A stretch of 34,660 nucleotides of DNA from the NCBI RefSeq assembly GCF_000308615.1, contig NZ_BAGB01000064.1, positions 1-34,660 on the forward strand. The letters run 5' to 3'. Source of the stretch: Nocardia jiangxiensis NBRC 101359 (GTDB taxonomy: Bacteria > Actinomycetota > Actinomycetes > Mycobacteriales > Mycobacteriaceae). Position numbers and translations under genes: made by a program. Below the pieces are notes generated by a model. The model was not told the DNA's origin. It was given only the letters and a program-made list of their open reading frames with translations, and searched no databases. Shown here in pieces: positions 17,086 through 25,674 of this stretch (position 1 is its first letter; each line of letters begins with the position of its first letter).

Positions 17086-17616
17086 TCAGATGCTAGTCGC
17101 CGGCGTAATCGCGTGCTGGTCCTTGGCGCAGCCGACGATGTCGGACCAGATCCGGTGGGCATGCCCGACTTGACCGTCAGGCGGAATTGCTTGTTGCACA
17201 AGAAGTTTCCCGGTATTGATCAGACGAGAACGCATTGCCGCCTCCGCTCGGTCCGGATCGCCTTCGATAACTGCGGAAACGATCGGACCGTGTTCGCGAT
17301 CGATGTCGATCAGTCGATCACGGTTCGAGTGTTATCGGCTGTCGAGGCCCCGAGTAGCCGAGTTGTCTCCCGCAGGGACTTCACGATTGCGTGGGCGCGG
17401 GCGTTGTTCGCCGCGTCCAGAATCAGGTCGTGCAACGTGAGGTCATGACGGGAGAACGCGAGTTCGTCCCCGGCCGAGGCGGCTTCCCGCATCCGTCGAT
17501 GCTGTTCGAGCAGCGCGCCGCAATGCCGCGGTTCCATGCGTCGCGGCTTTGCGAACCGCCGGCGCTTCCAACGCGAGGCGGACGGCGAAGATCTCCGCGA
17601 TCTCTTCGGGGGCGGG
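17086..17616 (-). pseudogene. GntR/FadR-type regulator, FCD domain only, frameshifted
   Basis: The ligand-binding FCD domain of a GntR (FadR group) regulator is readable in three frames. First, EEIAEIFAVRLALEAPAVRK. After a shift near 17530, ALLEQHRRMREAASAGDELA with SRHDLTLHDLILDAANN. After a second shift near 17320, REHGPIVSAVIEGDPDRAEA and IPPDGQVGHAHRIW, ending at 17086. The N-terminal winged helix is gone: at about 17616 it is replaced by the start of an IS3 OrfB. The gene is dead, by insertion or deletion plus two frameshifts. Confidence 0.82.
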
Positions 17617-17950
17617 GAGTACCCGGTACGTCACCGCCACGGGAATCCCCTCGGCGGCAAGCTCTTTCACGAGCAGGTAGATCCTTTTCCCGGTAACTGC
17701 GCCTGCGACAGATACGCCGCAGCCCGCCGCAGAACCTCGTTTCCTGCTCCAGCAACCGGATACGACGTCGCGCACCACGAAACTCGGCCGACTCGGCGCG
17801 AGTCGCGCCCGGCTTGTTCCCGTTGTCGACCTCGGCTTGGCGCATCCATTTCGACGACGTCAGCGGATGAACACCGAAATCCGCAGCGATCTGCTCCAAC
17901 GTCACCCCGTCCTCACGATTACCGAGGTCCAGCGCTGGTTCGGTACATAG
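17617..17950 (-). mobile_element. IS3-family OrfA/OrfB fragment
   Basis: The minus strand reads an OrfA part (VTLEQIAADFGVHPLTSSKW, AESAEFRGARRRIRLLEQE). After a frame change comes the usual end, LRRAAAYLSQAQLPGK. Then follows the beginning of OrfB (YLLVKELAAEGIPVAVTYRV), which runs in frame into the GntR FCD remnant. OrfA lacks its N-terminus and OrfB lacks everything after about 20 residues, so the element is a small internal piece. Confidence 0.78.
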
Positions 17951-19190
17951 GGGAGGATCCGCTGCTGGTGTTGCACCACGCGTCCGGCGAACGCCCGGAG
18001 GCGTTGGCCACCTTCCTCATCGGGGCTGCTCATCCCTGCCGGGGACAGCAGCAGGGGAGTGAGGCGCGATCTGCGGTTGCCGGGGTGCGGGCCGGCAGGT
18101 TGTGTACCCGGGCCTGAGTCCAACCGCTCGGGAGATCGACCTCTACGCGTCGGCCTTGCCCGGCGAGCATCCATGAGTCCGGCAGGTTGACGGTCTGGCT
18201 GCGACTTACCCTTAGCAGGAGCAATTGCGTTCCGTTACTTCAGTATTCAAATGTTCGAAGGCTATGCGGGAACGTCGGATTCCGGATTCCGCGCCGAAGC
18301 CGAATCCGAAGAGGCCCTCGCTCGTGGCGAACACCTGCTCGCCATGATCGACCAGCACGACCGGCACTGCTGCGCACAACGCGGTGGATGGTCGTGTGCC
18401 GAGTCGGTGCTGGAGCCCGCCGAACCTCGGCGCTCTTATCTTTAACTCCGATTCTGACTAATTCACTTGTGCCACATAGGATCTGGGTGACCCTTGGATT
18501 TGAAGGAGCCGTTGTCCAGGGCCGTGCGGGCAGTGCTGGCCTCGGACGAGTCGGTGGCGTGGCTGATGGTGGATAGCGAGTACAGGATGCCCGCGCAGGG
18601 TTGTGCGATGTCACCGCAGCGCACGCGCAGACGCCGCGCGAAAGTGAATCGCGTCGTCGGCAACGCCGATCCTCGGATTCGAACTCAACTCGACGAAGCA
18701 CGTAGATCTACCACAACGGAGCCATCCAGTAGAGCATCTCTTGTCGCCTGCCAGGCCCTGGCAAAACCAGCTCCGAAGTGGTCCCTTCCCCTGGCAACCA
18801 ACAGCCAGCGTATCGGCTGGTGCCCGATACGGTGGATACCCCGGTGGCGTGCAGTGCTGGAACGGTTTGTACCCAGTCGAGCCGGTCACAGCTCGGGCAC
18901 GAGGGGTCGACCATATGCGCGTCCCTCCGTCCGGAGTGTCCCCCCGCACGCGCCCGGTCCCAGATGTGGGCGGGCCGCCGGTGTGGTCCTACAGGTTCAG
19001 GCGAAATGAACGACTGGGCTCGGCGGCTGTCGTCATGGCTGGACATTTTGACCGGCCAACACTTGACGCCTATCGGGCACATCCAGCAGACGCTGCGCAG
19101 GCGGCTGACCGTACGCCGCAACCCGTTCACCGGCTAGCGGTATCCTACCTGCGCTGATACTCGCTGGAAGCTGCGCAGCTCAGGCCGACC
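17951..19190. other. Decayed DNA without a convincing intact gene
   Basis: This 1.2-kb stretch has many short overlapping frames on both strands. Minus-strand coding-like segments are visible at 17935-18200 (MSSPDEEGGQRLRAFAGRVV and, in another frame, NLPDSWMLAGQGRRVEVDLP) and 18463-18663 (a 66-residue ORF starting MPTTRFTFARRLRVR). I recognise none. The broken frames fit old genes in decay between IS fragments. Confidence 0.4.
18708..18917 (-). pseudogene. Possible zinc-ribbon hypothetical protein fragment
   Basis: ATG 18917 on the minus strand gives MVDPSCPSCDRLDWVQTVPA, with a CxxC knuckle and a VQ-plus-TGVSTVSGTS pattern like small actinobacterial CPxC...VQKVS hypotheticals (recalled, not searched). 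The rest, to a stop at 18708, diverges. Probably a truncated or drifting copy. Confidence 0.3.
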
Positions 19191-19205
19191 ACGGTAACCG
19201 CCGGT

Positions 19206-19360
19206 TGCCGCACCACGCGCGACGGCATCGTGATCTACGACGTGAATATCTTCGACGCGAAAGTCGATGAGTGGCAAGACTATTACGACTACCACGGGCC
19301 TCACTGCGGACTCGACGGTCAGACCCTGTGAGAGACTCCGTCAGAAGACAGCAGCCGGGG
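19206..19360 (+). mobile_element. IS481-family transposase C-terminal remnant
   Basis: The plus strand reads DGIVIYDVNIFDAKVDEWQD and YYDYHGPHCGLDGQT, matching the end of IS481 DDE transposases (usually YNFHRPHGGLGGQTPYERLRQKT). A frame change at about 19326 then gives CERLRQKT. Changes at HRPHG (here HGPHC) and the frameshift show decay. The upstream catalytic region is absent; a different IS481 piece lies at 31.7-31.9 kb. Confidence 0.7.
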
Positions 19361-19563
19361 TCCGGGTGTCGTCGATCTTCGTCAGCGCCACAGGATCGGA
19401 GTCGCGGTACATCCTGACCGCCCTGCTCCTCAACCCGACGGGATGTTTCTTCGGCGCAGCCGCTGACGAAGTCCTTGCGGTCCTATCGGGCCACGGATTG
19501 GAACGCTCCGTGAAGCAGGGGAACCTCGCGCGTTAGTCCGTGGGCGGGGCTGCCGACTGCGCG

Positions 19564-20633
19564 TCATTTGGTGAGTGCCTCTCGCGCCTGCTGTCGAACC
19601 GCGTCCATTGTGGCCGACTCTGTCACCAAACGGCGGTAGGACATGACAGCCGTTCCGGTGTGCAACCCCGCCACACTGACAACCCGGCCGGCTTTTCCAT
19701 AGGCGACGAGCAGCTTTTCGCCGTCTTTTTCGAGGACCTCGATTTCGTCGTACCCAGCGGCGGAGCCGACACTCTGCAGCCGCATCCGATACTGGTCGGA
19801 CCAGAAGTACGGTGCGCTGAGGAAACCTCCTGGGTCATGTGTGCCGAGGAGTGTCGCGGGCCGCGAAGGTGCCTTGCTCGATCGCATTGGTCCAGTGTTC
19901 GACTCGCATGTGACGTTCGTAGAGCGGGTTGTACCAGTTTGCGAGGTCCCCTGCCGCGACGACGTCGGGGACGCCCGTGACCGCGCATGTCCGATCGCAC
20001 TCCACGCCGCGGGTAACGTCCAGTCCGGAGGAGACGAGCCAGTCCGCGGCCGGTACCGAACCGATCGACACCACAACGATGTCGGCCGGTAGGTTCGTGC
20101 CGTCGGCAAGGGATACGGCTTCGACGGTTTCCCGGCCCAGCAGACCCGACACCGTCTGTCGGCACAGGATTTTGACACCGTGGTCCTGGTGTAGGCCAGA
20201 CATGTGTTCGCCGAAGGTGGGTACCCAACGAGCGGCTCAGCGGTACCTCACCCGCCTCTACTACGGTCACGTCGAGACCGAGTTTGCGGGCGACGGCGGC
20301 TACTTCGAGGCCGATGAACCCGCCGCCCACGAGGACTAGGCGTTGGGCGTCCTTCAGCGCCTGTCGCATCCGCAGGCCGTCGTCGAGGCTTCGTAAGGAG
20401 AACACGTTGTCCAGCGGCTCGAACGGGGACGGGCGGGCGAGTGAACCGGTTGCCAGGACCAGGCCGTCGTAGGAAAGCGGTACCTGTCCGGCGTCGCTGT
20501 CGACGATCACGGTGCGGGTGCGGAAGTCCACTTCCCGCAGAGATGCGGTGATCAGATCCAGATCGAGGTCGTCGGGCCAAGCGGTTCGGATGGTGACCTC
20601 GTCGAGCCGGCCGTCGAGTATCCCCTTCGACAC
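19564..20633 (-). pseudogene. Ferredoxin reductase-type FAD oxidoreductase, N-truncated and frameshifted
   Basis: Three frames together give most of a rubredoxin/ferredoxin NAD(P)+ reductase-like flavoprotein: SKGILDGRLDEV, YDGLVLATGS, the NAD-binding RLVLVGGGFIGLEVAA, then (second frame, near 20220) HGVKILCRQTVSGLLG, VVVSIGSVPA and PDVVAAGDLAN (FAD-binding GD motif). A third frame (near 19850) holds the C-terminal FLSAPYFWSDQY to the stop at 19564. The first FAD-binding GxGxxG segment is missing: the gene begins abruptly after the usual PPLSK position and is joined to an acetyltransferase tail. So it has two frameshifts and a 5' deletion. Confidence 0.85.
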
Positions 20634-20784
20634 CTCCGGTCTCCGGTACGGTGAAGACGGTGTCGCGCCAGGTGTCGTCGAGTTGGGCGACGCGTTCGCG
20701 GACGCCGATGGTGCGGTATCCGGCTTGATGGTGCAGTGCGATGCTGGCGCGGTTTTCCGGGAAGATCGAGGTTTGCAGGGTCCA
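20625..20784 (-). pseudogene. GNAT acetyltransferase C-terminal fragment
   Basis: The minus strand reads FPENRASIALHHQAGYRTIG, VRERVAQLDDTWRDTVF and a short tail. This is the C-terminal acetyl-CoA-binding part of a phosphinothricin/ArsN-like N-acetyltransferase. The upstream domain is absent, and downstream it runs into the truncated reductase, so a deletion fused the two genes. Confidence 0.7.
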
Positions 20785-20889
20785 TAGTCCTGCTGAACTC
20801 GATGTAGACGACAGAGATCGAATGATCCAGCAGATCAGCGACTACGCCGCTCGGGTCGTATATCCCGAGGTCGGGATCGAGCCGAGTCC

Positions 20890-21112
20890 CTCGTTCTGTG
20901 CGACTACCACGGCTACACGCCTTCGCGCGGACGGGACCGATGCTCGGAATGCCCGTGCGAGCTCCCTGTCCGGTACGACCATGATTGGCACAGGCGCGGA
21001 CATGGCACTCAGGCGTATCGCCAAGCTGGCTACTCGGTCTCCTTCTATAAAGGGCGGGTGCAGCAACGCATGCCGACAGCGCGCGTATCGGCGGCGGAAG
21101 CGCGCAACCTGA
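20890..21112 (+). pseudogene. Decayed copy of the sigma-4/zinc-ribbon gene
   Basis: The plus strand reads LCDYHGYTPSRGRDRCSECP then CELP, and after a frame change CSNACRQRAYRRRKRAT to a stop at 21112. This matches the C-terminus of the gene at 6605-7102 (WCDHHGWTELRGRPRCGSCS, CELP, CNACKQRAYRQR) in order and spacing. The sigma-region-4 part is not recognisable upstream. It is a decayed relative of the zinc module. Confidence 0.65.
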
Positions 21113-21632
21113 ACAGCGGTTGCTGTTCTGGACGGAATTCCATTGGTGCGCAACAACGTCGAACGAGCCAACTCGTCAACGGTTCGTAAGCTCGGGTGTG
21201 GAACCAAGGGGTCGAGCTGAAGGGATCGCCGCGAAAGGCACCGATCCAACGAACCCGGCTGCCGCATGCGCGACAGTGCGAGTGCACGCGGTGGAAGACG
21301 CGTCCTGTGAGGATCCTTCCGTGGTAGTTGGTCGGGGAGGTCATGATAAACGCGGGTCGGATTCGGCTGGGCGCCCCGAGAGCGAAATTCCCAGGGTTTG
21401 TCGCGGAGTTCGATCCACACGTCGGCTGCGGTCGCGCGTGGTGTCGTCGGTGGTGACAGCGTCGAGGAGTGCTCCGCACTTCGTTTCGCACGCGGACGCT
21501 GGATCGAATTCAGCACAGTGCCGATACCTCGAGAATTCGTTCGCCATCTCGCTGGCGTCAGCCGTCACGGGCCGGCCGTTGAGCGTGGTGATCCGATCCG
21601 GGTCGCGATGCGGAGTTCACTGCGCTCGTCGA
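21113..21632. other. No convincing gene
   Basis: Competing frames exist on both strands. One minus-strand ORF (21344 to 21045, about 99 residues, with HCRACGSRVRW) looks coding-like but lacks a ribosome site and overlaps the zinc-ribbon remnant. A plus-strand mini-ORF starts at 21344 after GGGGAGG. I cannot decide between them. Confidence 0.3.
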
Positions 21633-21731
21633 TCACAGTGGCGTCGGGTCAGGGGTGTGCGCGGTATCGACCGATCGAGTAATCGGGGTGAAACCGCTGG
21701 TAGCGATACGCTGGGCGTGGATCCCTTTCAT
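21633..21731 (-). CDS. 32-residue ORF divergent from the PknK-like gene
   Basis: ATG 21731 on the minus strand has a strong GAGGAGA ribosome site 4 bases upstream and encodes 32 residues (MKGIHAQRIATSGFT start, stop at 21633). It diverges from the PknK-like gene across about 75 bp, so the two may share a control region. No family recognised. It could also be the first exon-like head of a decayed longer gene. Confidence 0.4.
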   Translation of the reverse strand: MKGIHAQRIATSGFTPITRSVDTAHTPDPTPL

Positions 21732-21806
21732 GTTGTCTCCTCGAGGGTCGTACCGGTCGGGCCCTGTTCGCGCGACCGCCGGGGCGGCAGAGTAGGAGAC
21801 GTTGCG

Positions 21807-24800
21807 ATGACCGATGTCGATCCGTTCGCGACGCAGCGTGGCGTGGCCCCGAAGGTCACCGCGGAGCTGGGCGCGGCCGGGTTCGAGGACCCGCACGAGA
21901 TCGGGCGGGGCGGTTTCGGCTTGGTCTACCGGTGTGTGCAGCCGTCGCTGGATCGCATCGTGGCCGTGAAGGTTCTCACCGCCGATCTGGAGGAGGAGAA
22001 CCTGGCACGTTTCTTCCGGGAGCAGCGGGCGATGGGGCGGTTGGCGGGGCACCCGAATATTGTGGGTGTGCTGCACGTCGGGACCACCGACAGCGGCCGC
22101 CCCTACATCGTGATGCTGTACCAACAGCAGGATTCGCTCGATGTGCGGATCCGCCGTCACGGCCCGTTGTCGTTGTCGGAGACGCTGCGGGTGGGGGTGA
22201 AGATGGCCGGTGCCCTCGAGACCGCCCACCGCGTCGGCATCCTGCACCGTGACGTCAAGCCCGCGAACATCCTCGTCACCGATTACGGGAAGGCGGCGCT
22301 CACCGATTTCGGCATCGCTCACCTTGCTGGAGGATTCAAGACCGGCACCGGTACGGTCACCGGGTCACCGGCCTTCACCGCCCCCGAGGTCCTCAGCGGC
22401 GAGTCCCCGAGTTCTGCCTCGGATATCTACAGTCTCGGTGCCACACTGTTCTGTCTCATTACCGGGCACGCCGCATTCGAGCGCCGAAGCGGTGAGCATA
22501 TGGTCGCCCAGTTCCTGCGGATCACCACCCAACCGGTCCCGGATCTGCGTGAGCACGGCATCGCCGAGGACGTCAGTGTGCTCATCGGGCGGGCCATGGC
22601 TACCGAGCCACGAGACCGCCCCGCCACCGCAGCGCGGTTCGGAGACGACCTGCGCGGGGTCCAACGTGCGCACGGGTTCCCGGTCGATGAGATGGCGCTG
22701 CACAGTGACGCGGGCGCCGCGCCGCAGGATCAGGATTCGGCGCGCCCACGCCCGAATCCTGTGAGGGCCACCGCGAGGGGCCGACCTCCGTCGGCGCTGC
22801 CCGCCTTCCGAACCCCGGCGGGGAGCCTGCCGCTCGAGCTCACAAGTTTCATCGGTCGCCGCCGCGAGTTGAGCGAGGGAAAGGAGAAGCTGTCCGCATC
22901 ACGTTTGGTGACGTTGACGGGGATCGGGGGTGTCGGGAAGACGCGCCTGGCGCTTCGGATGGCCGCCGACGCAAAGCGGGGATTCGCCGACGGTGTCCGG
23001 TTGGTGGATTTGGCCGACTTGCGTGACGAGTCGTTGCTGGAGGATGTGGTAGCCGCAGCCCTCGGGATACAGGATCAGTCCGCACGTCCGCTCAGGGATG
23101 TGGTGGTGGAGTTCCTCGCCGCACGGCAGCTGCTACTGGTGGTGGACAACTGTGAGCATGTGGTGGACGCGGTGGCCGGCCTGGTGGAGCTGCTGCTGCA
23201 CAGTTGTCCGGGGCTGCGGGTCGTGGCGACGAGCCGCGAACCCCTGGGCATCGCAGGGGAGGCGGTGTTGCGGGTGCACCCGCTGACGGTTCCGGCCCCG
23301 GACCACCCACCGTCGCTGCGTGGAATGGCCCGCTACGACGCGATGAGCTTGTTCGTGGAGCGCGCCGCGGCCGCGGTGCCGGGATTCCGGGTCACCGACG
23401 AGAACGTGGTGACGGTGGCGCGGATCTGTGAGCGCCTCGACGGCCTGCCGCTGCCGATCGAGTTGGCGGCGGCACGGTTGCGGGCGATGTCGCTCGAACA
23501 GATCCTGCAGCGACTGGCCGACCGGTACGCGCTGCTGACCCTGGGCAGCAGAGGTGCGCCGACACGGCAGCAGACGCTGCAGTTGTGCATCGATTGGAGT
23601 CACGACCTGTGTACCTCCCGGGAACAGCAGGTGTGGGCGCGGCTGTCGGTGTTCGCCGGAAGTTTCGAACTCGATGCGGCAGAGAGCATCTGCGGTGCAG
23701 GCGTGTCCGCGGACGACCTGCTCGATACGGTGGGTGGGCTGGTCGACAAGTCGATCCTGATCCGGGAGGACGCCGGTGCGGTGGTCCGGTTCCGGATGCT
23801 CGAAACGCTGCGCGACTACGGCCGGAAGAAGGTACAGCCGGCCGAGTACCTGTTGCTGCGGCGGCGGCACCGGGATTGGTATCAGCAGTTGGTGTCACAG
23901 GCGGAGGCCGAGTGGGTCGGTCCGCGGCAATTGGAGTGGATCGCGCGTCTCGAGCGCGAGCAATCGAACCTGCGAGAGGCGATGGGATTCGCTGTGACGG
24001 AGATGGCAGAAGCAGACGCAGAGGCAGGGTCGGAGGCGACGGAGGCCGGGCTGCGGATCGCGTCCGCCTTGTTCCCGTTCTGGGTCTCCCGTGGCCTGCA
24101 AAGCGAGGGACGTCTTTGGCTGGGCCGGGCTCTGGCCCGCAGGCCCGGGCGGCCAACCGGGGCCCGGATCGAAGCACTGTACGCCGACAGCGTGCTGACG
24201 GACATGCAGGGCGACCTCACGGCGGGCGAGGTCCTGGTCGAGGAGGCGCAGGCGCTGGCCGTGCAGATGACCGATCCGGTGGCCCGCACCCGGGTCGCGC
24301 ATGCCAGGGGTCTCCTGGCGCTCTACAGCGGCGACCTGCCCCGCGCCTGCACCGATTTGGAGGAAGCGCTCGCGGCGTTCCGAGCCCGAGGCGACCTTGC
24401 CCAGCAGGTGTGGATTCTGATGATGCTCGGGTTGGCGTACGAATTGCGGGGTGAAGCCCGCCGGGCCATCGCCTGCCACCAGCAGGTGCTGGACATCACG
24501 CAGGCGCACGGCGAATCGGTGTACAGGTCGTACTCGCTGTGGGCCATGGGGGTGGCGGTCTTGCAACAGGGGGATCGTGACCAGGCAGCTGGGCTGCTGG
24601 ACGAGTGTCTGCGACTGACCCGGCTGGTGGATGGGCCGCTCACCGCCGCCGTGGCCCTCGAGGCCCTGGCATGGATCGCCGCCGCTGAGAACAAGGCAGA
24701 GCGTGCCGCCGCGTTACTGGGCGCCGCCGAGGCGCTTAGCTCGTCCGTGGGGAGTTCCCCGGTGATATTCGAGAACCTGCTCGTTCACCATGAAGAGTGC

Positions 24801-25130
24801 GAGCGGCGGGCCCGCCGGGCACTGGGCGAGCGCGCATTGAAGACCGCTCAGCGGTCGGGTGCGGGCCTGGCTTTCGCCGACGCCGTTGCCTACGCCCTCG
24901 GCGAGCAGCCCCTTGCCGCAACACCGTCGGCTGCCATCGCGAGCCTGACCAAGCGGGAGCGGCAGGTCGCCGACCTGGTCGCAGGGGGCCTGACCAACAA
25001 TGCCATCGCCGCCCAGCTCGTGATCTCCAAACGGACCGCGCAGGGGCACGTGGAACACATCCTGACCAAACTCGGGTTCACCTCACGAACACAGATCGCG
25101 GCCTGGGTCGTCGAGCAGGCAGGCCGATGA
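21807..25130 (+). CDS. pknK: PknK-like Ser/Thr kinase-ATPase-TPR-LuxR regulator
   Basis: This 1107-residue protein matches the M. tuberculosis PknK plan (about 1110 residues, known family). The kinase occupies about 27-290: Gly loop GRGGFG 33-38, Lys55, HRDVKPAN with Asp149, DFG 167-169, activation loop KTGTGTVTG with Thr179/181 where PknK is reported, from memory, to autophosphorylate. An NB-ARC/STAND ATPase follows (Walker A GIGGVGKTR near 372-380, Walker B LLLVVDNCEH near 440), then helical TPR-like repeats (about 700-1000) and a C-terminal LuxR HTH (LTKRERQVADLVAGGLTNNA near 1046-1100). ATG 21807 has AGGAGA 7 bases upstream. It should couple signal-dependent phosphorylation and ATP to transcription. 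Adjacent genes are remnants, so its target is not evident. Intact. Confidence 0.93.
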   Translation: MTDVDPFATQRGVAPKVTAELGAAGFEDPHEIGRGGFGLVYRCVQPSLDRIVAVKVLTADLEEENLARFFREQRAMGRLAGHPNIVGVLHVGTTDSGRPYIVMLYQQQDSLDVRIRRHGPLSLSETLRVGVKMAGALETAHRVGILHRDVKPANILVTDYGKAALTDFGIAHLAGGFKTGTGTVTGSPAFTAPEVLSGESPSSASDIYSLGATLFCLITGHAAFERRSGEHMVAQFLRITTQPVPDLREHGIAEDVSVLIGRAMATEPRDRPATAARFGDDLRGVQRAHGFPVDEMALHSDAGAAPQDQDSARPRPNPVRATARGRPPSALPAFRTPAGSLPLELTSFIGRRRELSEGKEKLSASRLVTLTGIGGVGKTRLALRMAADAKRGFADGVRLVDLADLRDESLLEDVVAAALGIQDQSARPLRDVVVEFLAARQLLLVVDNCEHVVDAVAGLVELLLHSCPGLRVVATSREPLGIAGEAVLRVHPLTVPAPDHPPSLRGMARYDAMSLFVERAAAAVPGFRVTDENVVTVARICERLDGLPLPIELAAARLRAMSLEQILQRLADRYALLTLGSRGAPTRQQTLQLCIDWSHDLCTSREQQVWARLSVFAGSFELDAAESICGAGVSADDLLDTVGGLVDKSILIREDAGAVVRFRMLETLRDYGRKKVQPAEYLLLRRRHRDWYQQLVSQAEAEWVGPRQLEWIARLEREQSNLREAMGFAVTEMAEADAEAGSEATEAGLRIASALFPFWVSRGLQSEGRLWLGRALARRPGRPTGARIEALYADSVLTDMQGDLTAGEVLVEEAQALAVQMTDPVARTRVAHARGLLALYSGDLPRACTDLEEALAAFRARGDLAQQVWILMMLGLAYELRGEARRAIACHQQVLDITQAHGESVYRSYSLWAMGVAVLQQGDRDQAAGLLDECLRLTRLVDGPLTAAVALEALAWIAAAENKAERAAALLGAAEALSSSVGSSPVIFENLLVHHEECERRARRALGERALKTAQRSGAGLAFADAVAYALGEQPLAATPSAAIASLTKRERQVADLVAGGLTNNAIAAQLVISKRTAQGHVEHILTKLGFTSRTQIAAWVVEQAGR

Positions 25131-25660
25131 GCGTGCTTGACCGGCATGGTCCCACCGTCGTCGCCACGAAACTTCCCGGGCTTGGTCGGTGACACCCCCC
25201 AGCCCACCTCTTCGCAGGCCGTCTCCGGGGCCAGCGGTCGACAATCTGCAGTCGCTGGCGTTGCTCGACAGCATCAGTGTGGCTCGCACAGGTCGGGGCA
25301 AACCTTGCATCTGCCCGGACGAGGCGATCGCTGACAGGGCGTATTCGGCTTCTGTCTGGGCCGATTCGTCAGTGCGTAACGCCAGGGTCAGATCGGCGGC
25401 CGATCGGTGGCGGCCACAACCGCCGCACCTTCGACGCGCTGGGACTGAGGACCGGTTCGACGGGCTGGATGATCACCGGCCGTAGTCTGCCGGAGGTGCC
25501 GGGCCGGGGCTGGCTCGTGAGGTTCCTGCCGCCCGATGTGGCTGGCTCGCCGGGGGTTTGCGCCCCGGCCCGGCACCGGCCGCGGGCCTGACTCAACAGA
25601 GGTGTGGGACACACAGGCCGAAAGCCGGAATGTCGCCCGCGGCTTCCTATCCGACGAGGA
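25131..25660. other. Between PknK-like gene and IS110; possible gene remnant and IS left end
   Basis: A plus-strand stretch near 25420-25545 reads RRTFDALGLRTGSTGWMITG and LPEVPGRGWLVRF, a coherent but unplaced protein piece, perhaps a translocase tail. Bases about 25545-25660 before the IS110 transposase are noncoding, GC-rich and could be the element's left end. IS110 elements encode a guide (bridge) RNA in the noncoding end upstream of the transposase, so this is where one would lie. Confidence 0.4.
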
Positions 25661-25674
25661 ATAAGGAGACGTGG

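Noticed and set aside
18665..18690. GTTCGAATCC on the minus strand, resembling a tRNA T-loop
   Set aside because: The flanking bases do not form the 5-bp T stem, and no acceptor or anticodon arm is found.
18240..18701. QILCGTSELVRI on the minus strand as an acyl-CoA dehydrogenase end
   Set aside because: The resemblance to the xIYGGTSEI motif is short, and the surrounding residues do not fit the family.
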